A stretch of 44,284 nucleotides of DNA, from positions 5,121,705-5,165,988 of the forward strand of contig NZ_AP018316.1 in assembly GCF_002368115.1 (NCBI RefSeq), read 5' to 3'. Of this stretch, positions 16,347 through 25,007 are shown piece after piece. Position 1 is the stretch's first letter; each line of letters opens with the position of its first letter. A model generated the notes under the pieces. That model searched no databases. It was not told the origin of the DNA and worked only from the letters and a program-made list of their open reading frames with translations. The DNA comes from Dolichospermum compactum NIES-806. GTDB taxonomy: Bacteria; Cyanobacteriota; Cyanobacteriia; Cyanobacteriales; Nostocaceae. A program made the position numbers and the translations under genes.

Positions 16347-17120
16347 ATGTGCCAACTATTAGGAATGAACTGCAACGTACCCACAGACATTTGCTTTTCC
16401 TTTGAAGGTTTTTCTGCCAGAGGAGGAAAAACAGATGAACATAGCGACGGTTGGGGAATTGCCTTTTTTGAAGGTAAAGGATGTAGGATTTTTTTAGACG
16501 CTGAAGCTTCTATAGCGTCACCAATTGCCGATTTTATCCGTCAGTATCCCATTCATTCTACTCATGTGATAGCTCATATCCGCAAAGCCACTCAAGGTAA
16601 AATAGCCTTAGAAAACTGTCATCCTTTCCGTCGGGAACTTTGGGGTAGATATTGGGTATTTGCTCATAATGGTAATTTACCAGATTTTAACCCAGAAAAT
16701 CATGGGGCTTTTCAACCTGTGGGTGCTACTGACAGCGAAAAAGCATTTTGCCTAATTCTTAATACTTTGCGATCGCATTTTCCCCAAGGACAACCACCAT
16801 TAAAGGAACTCTACCAGACATTACATAAAATCACCAAAGAGATAGCAATTCTTGGATCTTTCAACTATATATTATCAAATGGTCAGCATTTTTTCACCTA
16901 TTGCTCAACCAAACTTTGCTACATTATTAGACAAGCACCCTTTGCTGCGGCGCATTTAATTGATGAAGAGATGACTGTAGATTTTAGCGAATTGACTACA
17001 CCAAGCGATCGCGTTGCTGTCATCGTCACCACACCCCTAACCGATAACGAAGTTTGGACACAAATTCAACCGGGCGAACTCCTAATATTTCAGGATGGAT
17101 TACCCCTGAAACTTGCATGA
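16347..17120 (+). CDS. Class II glutamine amidotransferase domain protein (YafJ-like)
   Basis: Starting at ATG 16347 gives MCQLLGMNCNVP, which places Cys at position 2 as the N-terminal nucleophile of an Ntn-type glutamine amidotransferase; the longer frame from TTG 16323 would bury it. Conserved blocks are DEHSDGWGIAFFEG, VIAHIRKATQG, NCHPFRRELWGRYWVFAHNGNL and GATDSEKAFC. The protein (257 residues) has no synthase domain, like the YafJ group. It therefore probably releases ammonia from glutamine or a related amide for an unknown acceptor. No partner gene is adjacent. Confidence 0.85.
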   Translation: MCQLLGMNCNVPTDICFSFEGFSARGGKTDEHSDGWGIAFFEGKGCRIFLDAEASIASPIADFIRQYPIHSTHVIAHIRKATQGKIALENCHPFRRELWGRYWVFAHNGNLPDFNPENHGAFQPVGATDSEKAFCLILNTLRSHFPQGQPPLKELYQTLHKITKEIAILGSFNYILSNGQHFFTYCSTKLCYIIRQAPFAAAHLIDEEMTVDFSELTTPSDRVAVIVTTPLTDNEVWTQIQPGELLIFQDGLPLKLA

Positions 17121-17165
17121 TTTTTGACAACTATTTTATTAATAAGACAAAGCAAAATTCGGGAA

Positions 17166-17310
17166 CTACTCGGTTCTAGAACTCGTTGGTAAATACTTAT
17201 TTAATATCGTAAATATCTGCTCTTTTTTTATAGGCTTATTAATAAAATCAGTTGCCCCAAATACCTTGACCCGAACTCGATCAAAGACTCCATCGCTACC
17301 ACTTCCTCTA
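17166..17310 (-). pseudogene. C-terminal remnant of a CheY-like response regulator
   Basis: On the minus strand an uninterrupted stretch of about 44 codons ends at TAG 17166-17168. It reads GSDGVFDRVRVKVFGATDFI, then NKPIKKEQIFTILNKYL. This is the last third of a receiver domain of the type common in cyanobacterial PatA/PilH-like regulators (...DKVRGKLVGATDYLTKP...). The conserved Lys-Pro is kept. Upstream the frame meets a stop near 17322, and there is no start or phospho-acceptor part. It is a decayed leftover, truncated next to the repeat at 17374. Confidence 0.6.
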
Positions 17311-17373
17311 ACATACCTCTAAGATACAAGGTTGGGTTGTGGAACGTAAACGTTCGCCAAGCAATCGGAACGA

Positions 17374-17451
17374 AACCCAACATTATCAAGGATTTTGTTG
17401 GGTTTCGCTATCGCTCAACCCAACCTACATTTCCTTAACCGACAAGTATTG
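17374..17451 (+). repeat. Palindromic repeat, family C, copy 1
   Basis: A hairpin with arms AACCCAAC/GTTGGGTT (17374-17404) is followed by a 41-bp tail (17411-17451, TCGCTCAACCCAACCTACAT...). The tail is identical to 41377-41417. The hairpin core is in the opposite orientation in the other copy (41341-41371). Nothing else is recognisable up to 17653. Confidence 0.85.
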
Positions 17452-17653
17452 CCATCGCTACTCGTTAATATGGACTTTCAATTCAGAAAAAATACCCAAA
17501 AATTTCTTGTGGTGCGGGCATCTTCAGTACTAATCATCAAGAATGAGCAAGGATACCCATCCCACAAAATTGGATAATTTATTTTTTGATGTTCCCTTAA
17601 TGCCAATATTTGCTGAAATATTCTAGGCTAGAGGTAGTTCATTACTGCTATAT

Positions 17654-18739
17654 TTAGCGTCTTCCACTTTGGATTTTGTCGAAGATAGCACCATCGTCAA
17701 AGAACTTCTTCTGTACACCATTCCAACCTCCCAAACTATCCACAGTGTAGAGTCGGGCAATCTTGGGGAATTTACTTTGTACTTCTTTGGCTACAGTAGC
17801 GTTAACTGGCCGAAAACCAACTTTAGCAAACTCACGTTGTGCTTCTGGAGTGAAAAGGAACTTGACAAAAGCTTCAGCCACTTCACGATTTCCGTGCTTA
17901 TCAACATTTTTATCCACAACTGCGACAGGTCCTTCTATAGAAATATTGACTGGAGGAACTTCGTAAGAAATATCTGTTTTTCCTTGCTGTGCAGCTAGAA
18001 TGACTTCATTTTCATAGTTTAGTAATACGTCACCCTGACCTTTTTTGTAAAAAGCATCACTTGATTCTCGTGCATCTTTGGGTAATACAATTACATTCTT
18101 AAACACATCAGTGACAAATTTCAAAGCCTGGGATTCATTGCCGCCATTCTTCACCAAAGCACCCCACAAAGCTAGGAAATTCCATCTAGCACCACCCGAT
18201 GTTTTAGGATTTGCGGTAACAATCTTCACACCAGGTTTTGTTAAATCTGTCCAAGTCTTGATCTTTTTCGGATTACCAGCACGAGTTTCCAGCGCAACTA
18301 CTGAACGGGTAACAATTGAATTATTCGGAGCTTCCTTCTCCCAACCTGGTTTAATCAAACCGGCTTGTTCGATTTTTTTTGTATCTAATGCTAGTGCTAA
18401 AGCTACCACGTCTGCTGGTAGACCATCAATAATAGCGCGGGTTTGAGAACCAGAACCGCCGTAACTTTCCCGAATTACAACATCTTGGCCTTTTTCTCTC
18501 TTCCATTTCGCTACAAACTGGGGAATGATTTTGGAGTAAGCAGCCTTAGTCACTGCGTAACTAGCCAGGGTAATTTCAACTTTTTTACCGCTTTGACTCA
18601 TGAGTTGCGTTTTTTGGGCTGTACCTGCAAATACAGGAATAATATTGCTTATACTTACACCAACGGCTAGGAATAAAGCAGGAAATAACGGCTTTGTTCT
18701 GGACAATAATTTTGAAGTGTTTAAAGAATTATCTGTCAT
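17654..18739 (-). CDS. sbpA: Sulfate ABC transporter periplasmic binding protein
   Basis: The protein has 361 residues with an N-terminal signal (LFPALFLAVGVSISNIIPVF, cleavage near AGTA). The mature part is the sulfate/thiosulfate-binding fold: LASYAVTKAAYSKIIPQF, ESYGGSGSQTRAIIDGLPAD, NPKTSGGARWNFLALW, GQGDVLLNYENEV and VDKNVDKHGNREVAEAFV. It delivers sulfate to the CysT/CysW permease. It is divergent from a second binding-protein gene starting at 19228. A strong palindrome (18771-18796) sits 32 bp upstream of its start and is a likely operator. Confidence 0.94.
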   Translation of the reverse strand: MTDNSLNTSKLLSRTKPLFPALFLAVGVSISNIIPVFAGTAQKTQLMSQSGKKVEITLASYAVTKAAYSKIIPQFVAKWKREKGQDVVIRESYGGSGSQTRAIIDGLPADVVALALALDTKKIEQAGLIKPGWEKEAPNNSIVTRSVVALETRAGNPKKIKTWTDLTKPGVKIVTANPKTSGGARWNFLALWGALVKNGGNESQALKFVTDVFKNVIVLPKDARESSDAFYKKGQGDVLLNYENEVILAAQQGKTDISYEVPPVNISIEGPVAVVDKNVDKHGNREVAEAFVKFLFTPEAQREFAKVGFRPVNATVAKEVQSKFPKIARLYTVDSLGGWNGVQKKFFDDGAIFDKIQSGRR

Positions 18740-18770
18740 GGGATGTCCTTAAATTGGCTTAAATATAATC

Positions 18771-18796
18771 TACGATATCTTAATCGAGATACCGTA
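18771..18796. promoter_or_regulatory. Candidate operator upstream of sbpA
   Basis: TACGATATCT, a 6-bp spacer TAATCG, then AGATACCGTA form a 10-bp inverted repeat with one mismatch. It is 32 bp from the sbpA start codon. A related half-site occurs upstream of msrB (15907). Sulfur-responsive control is inferred from the neighbours, and the protein binding it is unknown. Confidence 0.5.
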
Positions 18797-19130
18797 CTTA
18801 ACCTATCGAAAAAGAGCTTACCAGATGTAATAAATAAAATCAATAGTTTTTGCACTTAAAAACAACTATTTTACTATCGAGTATTGTATGTATTTAATAT
18901 TGCAGTTATTTTTTAATGCTTGATTACCTAAAAAGCCAATATGGCAAGGCTTGGAATAAATTAAAGCTATTTTAATAGCAAGTATTTGATTTAAATATAT
19001 GTATTAAAAATAACTATTTTTAAAATATTTGTATTTTGCAACCTCTATAAAGACAATTGAAAATTGATACTTCTTTATTAGAGGAGTTGTAATTTGTCCT
19101 GAAACTGGTAAAATCACCATATTCCCTATC

Positions 19131-19159
19131 GTCAATATGCTGTTTAAAACAGCATTGAC
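19131..19159. promoter_or_regulatory. Palindrome upstream of the second sulfate-binding gene
   Basis: ATGCTGTTT-A-AAACAGCAT (19137-19155) is a perfect inverted repeat, extended by GTCAA and TTGAC outside. It lies 69 bp before ATG 19228, where an activator or repressor site would be expected. The rest of 18797-19130 is very AT-rich with nothing else clear. Confidence 0.45.
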
Positions 19160-19227
19160 AATTATGCTTTATAGCACAAGTGCAAGCTGAGGAATTAATT
19201 ATCCGTATTTTTACAGGAGGAAAAATA

Positions 19228-20343
19228 ATGAATTTGTGGCAACAATTACTGAAAAAATTACAACTGAGGTTTAACCCCAATTCTCTCAAAGGCTTTGTAT
19301 CACTCTTCTTAGCAGGCACAGTATTGAGTGTATCTCTTGCTGCTTGTTCTGGGACAAATACCAGTAATTCTTCATCTAATGCAACCAATGATACGGATAA
19401 AAAACAGAATGTAGAACTAACCCTTGTCTCATTTGCTGTGACTAAAGCTGCTCACGCTGCCATTATTCCCAAATTTGTGGAAAAATGGCAAAAGGAACAT
19501 AACCAAACTGTAGTTTTCAAACAAAGCTATGGCGGTTCTGGTTCACAAACTCGTGCTGTAGTTGATGGTTTAGAAGCAGATGTTGTTCATCTAGCACTAG
19601 CTCTAGATACGCAAAAAATTGAAAAAGCGGGATTGATTCAAGCTGGGTGGGAGAAAAAATTTCCTAATAATGGTATTGTTTCTAAATCTGTCGCCGCTTT
19701 AGTGACTCGTGAAGGCAACCCTAAAGGTATTAAAACTTGGGCTGATTTAGCTAAAGATAATGTTAAACTAATTACCGCAGATCCTAAAACTTCTGGGGTA
19801 GCGCGGTGGAATTTTCTCGCACTTTGGAATTCGGTCATTAAAACTGGTGGAGATGAAGCTAAAGCGACAGAGTTTGTCACTAAAGTTTATAAAAATGTCC
19901 CTGTATTAACTAAAGATGCTCGTGAAGCTACAGACGCATTTTTTAAACAAGGTCAAGGTGATGCTTTAGTAAACTATGAAAACGAAATTGTTTTAGCCGG
20001 AGATAAGGGTGAAAAAACAAATTATGTTCTTCCTGATGTAAATATCTCCATTGATAATCCTATTGCTGTTGTGGATAAAAATGTTGATAAACATGGTAAT
20101 CGGGAGGTGGTGGAAGCTTTTGTGAAATACTTATTTACTCCCGAAGCACAACAGGAATTTGCGAAAGTAGGATTTCGCCCTGTTGATGAAACAGTAGCTA
20201 AGAGTAAAGAATTTGCTGACAAATATCCCCAAATCAAAACTTTAGGTACAGTTGAAGAATTAGGTGGTTGGGATGCTGTTCAGAAAAAGTTCTTTGATGA
20301 TGGGGCAATTTTTGACCAAATTCAAGCTAAGAATAAGCGGTAA
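19228..20343 (+). CDS. Sulfate-binding lipoprotein, second copy
   Basis: The start is ATG 19228, after an ACAGGAGG ribosome site; the longer frame from 19180 is unlikely. The 371-residue product has a lipobox LSVSLAAC (lipidated Cys-40), so it should be anchored to the membrane, unlike the soluble paralogue SbpA. The binding domain has the same blocks: VSFAVTKAAHAAIIPKFVEK, QSYGGSGSQTRAVVDGLEAD, DPKTSGVARWNFLALW and DKNVDKHGNREVVEAFV. It is followed by cysT and cysW and is presumably the main receptor for that permease. Divergence from sbpA suggests separate regulation or affinity. Confidence 0.93.
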   Translation: MNLWQQLLKKLQLRFNPNSLKGFVSLFLAGTVLSVSLAACSGTNTSNSSSNATNDTDKKQNVELTLVSFAVTKAAHAAIIPKFVEKWQKEHNQTVVFKQSYGGSGSQTRAVVDGLEADVVHLALALDTQKIEKAGLIQAGWEKKFPNNGIVSKSVAALVTREGNPKGIKTWADLAKDNVKLITADPKTSGVARWNFLALWNSVIKTGGDEAKATEFVTKVYKNVPVLTKDAREATDAFFKQGQGDALVNYENEIVLAGDKGEKTNYVLPDVNISIDNPIAVVDKNVDKHGNREVVEAFVKYLFTPEAQQEFAKVGFRPVDETVAKSKEFADKYPQIKTLGTVEELGGWDAVQKKFFDDGAIFDQIQAKNKR

Positions 20344-20363
20344 TGGGTGATTGTTAGAGAATA

Positions 20364-20388
20364 ACTGACAACTGACAACTAATAACTG
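20364..20388 (+). repeat. STRR: ACTGACA units before cysT
   Basis: Tandem CTGACAA heptamers and a degenerate unit lie between the binding-protein stop and the cysT start. The spacer has no clear ribosome site. Confidence 0.6.
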
Positions 20389-20396
20389 ATTAAATT

Positions 20397-21266
20397 ATGG
20401 CTGTATCTTCTTCTGTACAAACTAATATTAAACCTCCAGTTTGGAAGGTGTTTCTAGATAATTTGATTCATCTTCCTTGGACTTGGCGGATTACTTTGGG
20501 ATATCTAACTGTAATGTTATTTATTCCGATTATGGCGATGTTTCTCAAAGCTAGTACAGAACCCCCTGCTAAGTTTTGGGAAATTGCGACTAGTGAGTTA
20601 GCATTAGCAACCTATAATGTTACCTTTGTTACGTCTTTATTTGCGGCTTTGCTCAATGGCGTATTTGGGACTTTGATTGCTTGGGTATTGGTGCGTTATG
20701 ATTTTCCTCTTAAACGAATTATTGATGCGACTGTAGATTTACCGTTTGCTTTGCCAACTTCTGTCGCAGGTTTAACACTGGCAACAGTTTACAGTGATAA
20801 TGGATGGCTGGGTTCATTGTTAGCACCAATGGGGATTAAAGTATCCTTTACTCGGTTGGGAGTTGGAGTAGCAATGATATTTATATCTTTACCTTTTGTG
20901 GTGAGAACTGTGCAACCGGTACTGCAAGAAATGGAATCAGAAATTGAAGAAGCTGCTTGGAGTTTGGGTGCTTCCGAATGGCAAACTTTTTGGAAAGTGA
21001 TTTTACCGCCTTTATTTCCGACAATTTTAACTGGTGTGGCTTTGGGTTTTTCCCGCGCTGTGGGAGAGTATGGTTCAACAGTAATTATTTCTTCTAATAC
21101 ACCGTATAAAGATTTGATTGCACCTGTGTTAATTTTCCAGCGGTTGGAACAATATGACTATTCCGGCGCAACTGTAATTGGTGTGGTTTTATTAGGAATT
21201 TCTTTGGTGATGTTGTTAGCAATTAATTTCTTACAAGCTTGGGCAAGAAGATATGACAATAGATAA
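20397..21266 (+). CDS. cysT: Sulfate ABC transporter permease CysT
   Basis: The protein has 289 residues and about six membrane helices, starting with ITLGYLTVMLFIPIMAMFL. The ABC-permease EAA loop reads EIEEAAWSLGASEWQTFWKV, then ILPPLFPTILTGVALGFSRA and VGEYGSTVIIS, typical of CysT/CysU. It forms the membrane channel with CysW. Its last 14 bp overlap cysW, showing translational coupling. In some cyanobacteria cysR lies between cysT and cysW; it is absent here. Confidence 0.95.
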   Translation: MAVSSSVQTNIKPPVWKVFLDNLIHLPWTWRITLGYLTVMLFIPIMAMFLKASTEPPAKFWEIATSELALATYNVTFVTSLFAALLNGVFGTLIAWVLVRYDFPLKRIIDATVDLPFALPTSVAGLTLATVYSDNGWLGSLLAPMGIKVSFTRLGVGVAMIFISLPFVVRTVQPVLQEMESEIEEAAWSLGASEWQTFWKVILPPLFPTILTGVALGFSRAVGEYGSTVIISSNTPYKDLIAPVLIFQRLEQYDYSGATVIGVVLLGISLVMLLAINFLQAWARRYDNR

Positions 21267-22092
21267 AGTTAAAAGACAAAAAAAACAAAGTTGGGTGCCA
21301 GCGGTTTTAATTGGCGTGGCAATTTCCTACCTATTTCTGGTTCAATATATTCCAGCTATTAATGTTTTTTTTGAAGCTTTCAAAAAGGGATCTGGACCAT
21401 TTTTATCCAACCTGGCAAAACCGGAATTTCTCCATGCAGCTTGGTTAACTCTATTACTAGCTGCGATTTCTATCCCTGTGAATGCCGTATTTGGATTATG
21501 TGCGGCTTGGGCGATCGCTCGACATAAATTCCCTGGACGCGCTATAGTTCTCAGTATCATTGATTTACCATTTTCCATCTCCCCAGTCGTCGCCGGGTTA
21601 ATGATAGTCCTACTATACGGCAGACAGGGCTGGTTTGGTCCTTGGCTACAAGCACATAATATCCAAATCATCTTTGCTTTTCCAGGAATGGTAATGGCTA
21701 CCGCCTTTGTGAGTATGCCTTTTGTCGCCAGAGAAGTAATTCCTATCTTAGAAGAATTTGGCAAAGATCAAGAAGAAGCCGCCAGAACATTAGGTGCAAA
21801 CGATTGGCAAACTTTCTGGCGAGTAACTTTACCGAGTATTCGCTGGGGTTTACTCTACGGTTTAATCTTAACAAATGCCAGAGCAATGGGTGAATTTGGC
21901 GCAGTCTCTGTCGTATCTGGTAACATTGCTAATACAACCCAGAGTTTACCCTTATTCGTGGAAGATGCTTACAAACAATATGAAACTGAAGCTGCTTTTT
22001 CTGCGGCTGTATTGTTAGCATTCCTCGCAGTAATCACCTTGATACTCAAGGAAATTCTAGAACGCAAAACCCAAATTAAAGAAGTTGAATAA
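21253..22092 (+). CDS. cysW: Sulfate ABC transporter permease CysW
   Basis: The protein has 279 residues and six predicted helices. The EAA loop is DQEEAARTLGANDWQTFWRV, then TLPSIRWGLLYGLILTNARA, followed by MGEFGAVSVVSG, a CysW hallmark. It pairs with CysT; the ATPase CysA that would energise them is not encoded in this window and must be elsewhere if the transporter works. A NIL-domain gene follows 52 bp downstream. Confidence 0.95.
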   Translation: MTIDKVKRQKKQSWVPAVLIGVAISYLFLVQYIPAINVFFEAFKKGSGPFLSNLAKPEFLHAAWLTLLLAAISIPVNAVFGLCAAWAIARHKFPGRAIVLSIIDLPFSISPVVAGLMIVLLYGRQGWFGPWLQAHNIQIIFAFPGMVMATAFVSMPFVAREVIPILEEFGKDQEEAARTLGANDWQTFWRVTLPSIRWGLLYGLILTNARAMGEFGAVSVVSGNIANTTQSLPLFVEDAYKQYETEAAFSAAVLLAFLAVITLILKEILERKTQIKEVE

Positions 22093-22144
22093 GGGGTAAT
22101 GGGTAATTTTTAGACAGATATAAAATTACATCTTAGGAGTTGTT

Positions 22145-22411
22145 ATGAGCAGTGAAAATACCCTGATAAACAAGCGAATTCGCATCAGAATCACTCAAGA
22201 TCATCATCAAGAACCTGTCATTTCTCGCCTAGTTTCCGAATACGGCTTAACAGTAAATATCAAAGCTGCAATTCTCGGACAAAATGCTGTAGGTGATGGT
22301 TGGTTTGACTTAGATATCCAAGGAACAGAAACACAAATTGAAAATGGGTTAACCTATTTACGGGAATTAAACTTGCAAATCTGGGACGAAAACAGCATTA
22401 GTGATTGGTAA
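22145..22411 (+). CDS. Stand-alone NIL-domain protein
   Basis: The 88-residue protein is one NIL (ACT-like) domain: RIRIRITQDHHQEPVISRLV, EYGLTVNIKAAILGQNAVGD and GWFDLDIQGTETQIENGLTY. NIL domains are usually fused to MetN-type ATPases, where they bind methionine and inhibit transport. Here the domain is free and sits directly behind cysW, with a TAGGAG ribosome site. A plausible role is sensing a sulfur metabolite and controlling the transporter; this is inference from domain and position. Confidence 0.8.
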   Translation: MSSENTLINKRIRIRITQDHHQEPVISRLVSEYGLTVNIKAAILGQNAVGDGWFDLDIQGTETQIENGLTYLRELNLQIWDENSISDW

Positions 22412-22482
22412 AAAAATTGCCAGCCAGATTAAGCAATATATCCAACCAATCAGGGCTATTTCATTCTTATTTAGCAGTTGAT

Positions 22483-22560
22483 ATTCCGTTAAATCGGAAT
22501 TGATTTGTTAGCCCTGTTCGTGTAGGTTTTCCGTAAGCTAATTCAGTACAGGGCGAACTA
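22483..22560. repeat. Palindromic repeat after the sulfate operon
   Basis: ATTCCG-TTAAAT-CGGAAT (22483-22500) is a perfect hairpin. AGCCCTGTTCG and TACAGGGCGAAC flank a further inverted pair. It probably terminates or stabilises the cys transcript, or is a small mobile repeat. Confidence 0.5.
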
Positions 22561-22599
22561 TGTTTAGAATCAAATAACCCTGGTTTTCTCTTGAGATTT

Positions 22600-23259
22600 T
22601 TACACTAATAAATTTTCTATTCCTGTTGTCGTTCCTGCTGTGGAAACTTGGATAACTCTGCCATATTGTAACCGCCATTGTAAAGCGTTAGAAATTGTCA
22701 GGTAGCCTATTTCTGGAGGTGATTGTAAAATTTTTTCTGCCAGTGTTTCGCGTCCAATTTCATCCAAAGGAAAATTGCGTTCCTCTAAAAAAGCTACAAT
22801 ATCATCTTTATTGCCATTGCGGCGGATAATTTCCATTATTCCATAAGTAGTTTGATAATCTCCAGTTCTTTCCTTGGCTACAAAAACAACATTATTAAAT
22901 TTTAAATTAGCAGTTAAAGAAGTATGCTCATCAATTTTTTCCTATGCAAATATTAATAAATTATATCCTAAACCATAGACTTTTTGACTGGCATTTCTAA
23001 ACGGACAGGACGACTGAGGCTGTTTAATAGATGTTACTTTTAAATCTACTTCTAGTCCCGGAAAATCTATACCTAACGCAGCACTACCAAGGGTATATTC
23101 ATATCTTGAAGATAAATATTGATTAAAAGTAGATTCAACATAAGTACCAACTGCTTTACCATCTGTAACCCCATACAGATTATGAATTTGTGTTACACTT
23201 AATTCTGAGCAAAAATTACGTGCTGCCGTTTTTAAAGATTCTAGTGTTAGTAATTCCAT
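22600..23259 (-). pseudogene. Type II restriction endonuclease interrupted by an in-frame amber
   Basis: A single reading frame of 219 codons is broken only by TAG at 22942-22944; the two halves (105 and 78 residues from their own Met codons) are in the same frame. The intervening codons still read as good protein (EKIDEHTSLTANLKFNNVV, then FVAKERTGDYQTTYGIM). GIDFPGLEVDLKVTS fits a PD-(D/E)XK catalytic core. It lies 7 bp after the cytosine methyltransferase, the usual place for the cognate nuclease. I do not know the recognition site. Readthrough, a recent nonsense mutation or a sequencing error are the options. The N-terminal half keeps the catalytic motif. Confidence 0.72.
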
Positions 23260-23266
23260 TTTGAAA

Positions 23267-24439
23267 TTAAATAGCTAAACTTAACTGTTGCCAAGAAGAT
23301 TTAGTAAATTCAATATTGCTTTTACCAATTCTTTGACATACCCATTCTACACAACTAGGGACAATTGCATTACCAAATAAAGAATATTGATCATAAATTC
23401 TAGCAACCCGACACCAATCATCAGGAAAACCCATCAATCTGGCATATTCAACATTAGTTAAACGCCGATATTTATCACCTATTTGATAACGTTCATAATG
23501 TCTGGATGTGGAAGCAGTTAAAGTTGATGCAATTCCATTAATTCCGAAAATTGTATACCCTAATCTTGCTCCTCCATCTTGATTATATAATAATTCCACA
23601 CCTTGACAATAACGATTTACCGCTTTACTTTGCTTAATTCGTTCTAAAGTATCAGATGTAAAATCAAATTGAGCATCTACTATTAAATCATCTTGGAGAA
23701 TATCTTTTAATTTTTGTCTAGGTTTGATATCTGGTAAATTAGGAAGATTCAAAGTTAACATTTTATTTTTATAAGCAATTCCCCAATTATAGTTATTGCC
23801 TTTATTTGCAACTATAGGCATCATATCTTTTTCTGTTAATATTTCTATATTTTGTAAATCAATTAAATCTGCTTGAGTTAAGAAAACAGATGTATTTTGT
23901 AAAAGTTGAGAATTTATATAAACTGAATTTAACTTAGTCCCAAAAATAAAAATCCTGTCTCTATTTTGAGGAATACCAAAGCTAATAGGACTAATGATTC
24001 TCCACTCTATAAAATAATCTAATTCAGAAAGTGCATTTAAAATCACCCGAAAATGATAACCATTTTCCATTGTTAAAAGTCTTTTGACATTTTCCAAGAA
24101 AAAATATTGAGGTTTTTTTTCATCTATAATTTCTACAATACGCTCAAATAAAGTGCCTCTAACACTATCTCTTACACCCAGTTTTTTACCAGCAGGACTA
24201 AATGGTTGACAAGGGAAACCAGCAGTTAAAATATCATGATTGGGTATATGTGATATAGGAATTTTGTTGATATCACCTAAAACTATAGAATCTTTACCAA
24301 AATTACTTTCATAAACTTGACAACTCAATTCATTGATATCATTAGCCCATACAGTTTCAATATTAGCATTTTCTAAGCCTAAACGAAATCCACCGATACC
24401 AGCAAATAATTCTATAGCTTTAAAATTGGTTGTTTTCAT
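23267..24439 (-). CDS. DNA (cytosine-5) methyltransferase of a type II R-M system
   Basis: The protein has 390 residues and all m5C methyltransferase motifs in order: I (ELFAGIGGFRLGLENA), IV with catalytic Cys-77 (GFPCQPFSPAGKKLG), VI (FFLENVKRL), VIII (GIPQNRDRIFIFG), a target-recognition region (about 190-290), IX (YRRLTNVEYARLMGFPDDW) and X (YSLFGNAIVPS). It protects DNA against the adjacent nuclease. The gene appears intact while the nuclease and the upstream mrr are broken, so it may now be an orphan methylase. The mrr remnant ends 18 bp upstream on the same strand. Confidence 0.93.
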   Translation of the reverse strand: MKTTNFKAIELFAGIGGFRLGLENANIETVWANDINELSCQVYESNFGKDSIVLGDINKIPISHIPNHDILTAGFPCQPFSPAGKKLGVRDSVRGTLFERIVEIIDEKKPQYFFLENVKRLLTMENGYHFRVILNALSELDYFIEWRIISPISFGIPQNRDRIFIFGTKLNSVYINSQLLQNTSVFLTQADLIDLQNIEILTEKDMMPIVANKGNNYNWGIAYKNKMLTLNLPNLPDIKPRQKLKDILQDDLIVDAQFDFTSDTLERIKQSKAVNRYCQGVELLYNQDGGARLGYTIFGINGIASTLTASTSRHYERYQIGDKYRRLTNVEYARLMGFPDDWCRVARIYDQYSLFGNAIVPSCVEWVCQRIGKSNIEFTKSSWQQLSLAI

Positions 24440-24457
24440 ATATTAATTGTATATTGT

Positions 24458-24737
24458 TTACTCATCTGTAAAATAATCGGAATCTATTTTTTTAATTTCA
24501 TAAATAGAAACTGTGGAAACACCCACATGATTATCAATCATTAATTGGGCTAGTTCTTGTCCATCTATTAACACAATTTTACTATCTATTATAGATACAT
24601 ATTCTCTAGCTTCTTGGGAAAATCTAGAAGTAGTGGTAAAAACACCTTTTCTTGCTCTCCCTTAAAGAATGTTCCTTACCATCACTTGCATATTGCAATA
24701 AAGGCAGCATAATAGCTTGAAAATCAGGAATAGTCAT
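24458..24737 (-). pseudogene. mrr: mrr restriction gene with large internal deletion
   Basis: The minus-strand frame starts MTIPDFQAIMLPLLQYASDG, the usual Mrr N-terminus, and stays open for about 28 codons to HSLRE. It then shifts frame near 24657. From there another frame reads ARKGVFTTTSRFSQEAREYV, then SIIDSKIVLIDGQELAQLMI and ends IKKIDSDYFTDE. This is the C-terminus of Mrr. Some 200 residues between them, with the nuclease core, are missing. The join lies around TTTAAGGGAGAGCAAG (minus strand). It belongs to the same decayed restriction cluster as the genes downstream. Confidence 0.75.
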
Positions 24738-25007
24738 TTTCTACCAATAAAAAAATCAAGATATTAACTTTTATACCATACTAATAAAAATTCTAGTTAA
24801 AAATCTTACTCAAAACCAATAAATGTAAGAATTGTATTGAGTTCATGAATACAGTAAGGTTGAAAAAAAATCTGACATTTTCTTATCCGAATTCACCTTA
24901 TTTCTGATTTAATATGTCATTTTGACGCAACAAATTTAGTCTGATTAGATAAGAGACAATATTATTAGAGGCAGAAAGGTTAAAACTAGTTAAATGGGAG
25001 AATAAAG

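Noticed and set aside
17339..17577. Two short frames across the family C repeat
   Set aside because: They are translations of a palindromic repeat.
18078..18446. 122-codon plus-strand frame inside sbpA
   Set aside because: It is antisense to a clear sulfate-binding protein gene and has no independent features.
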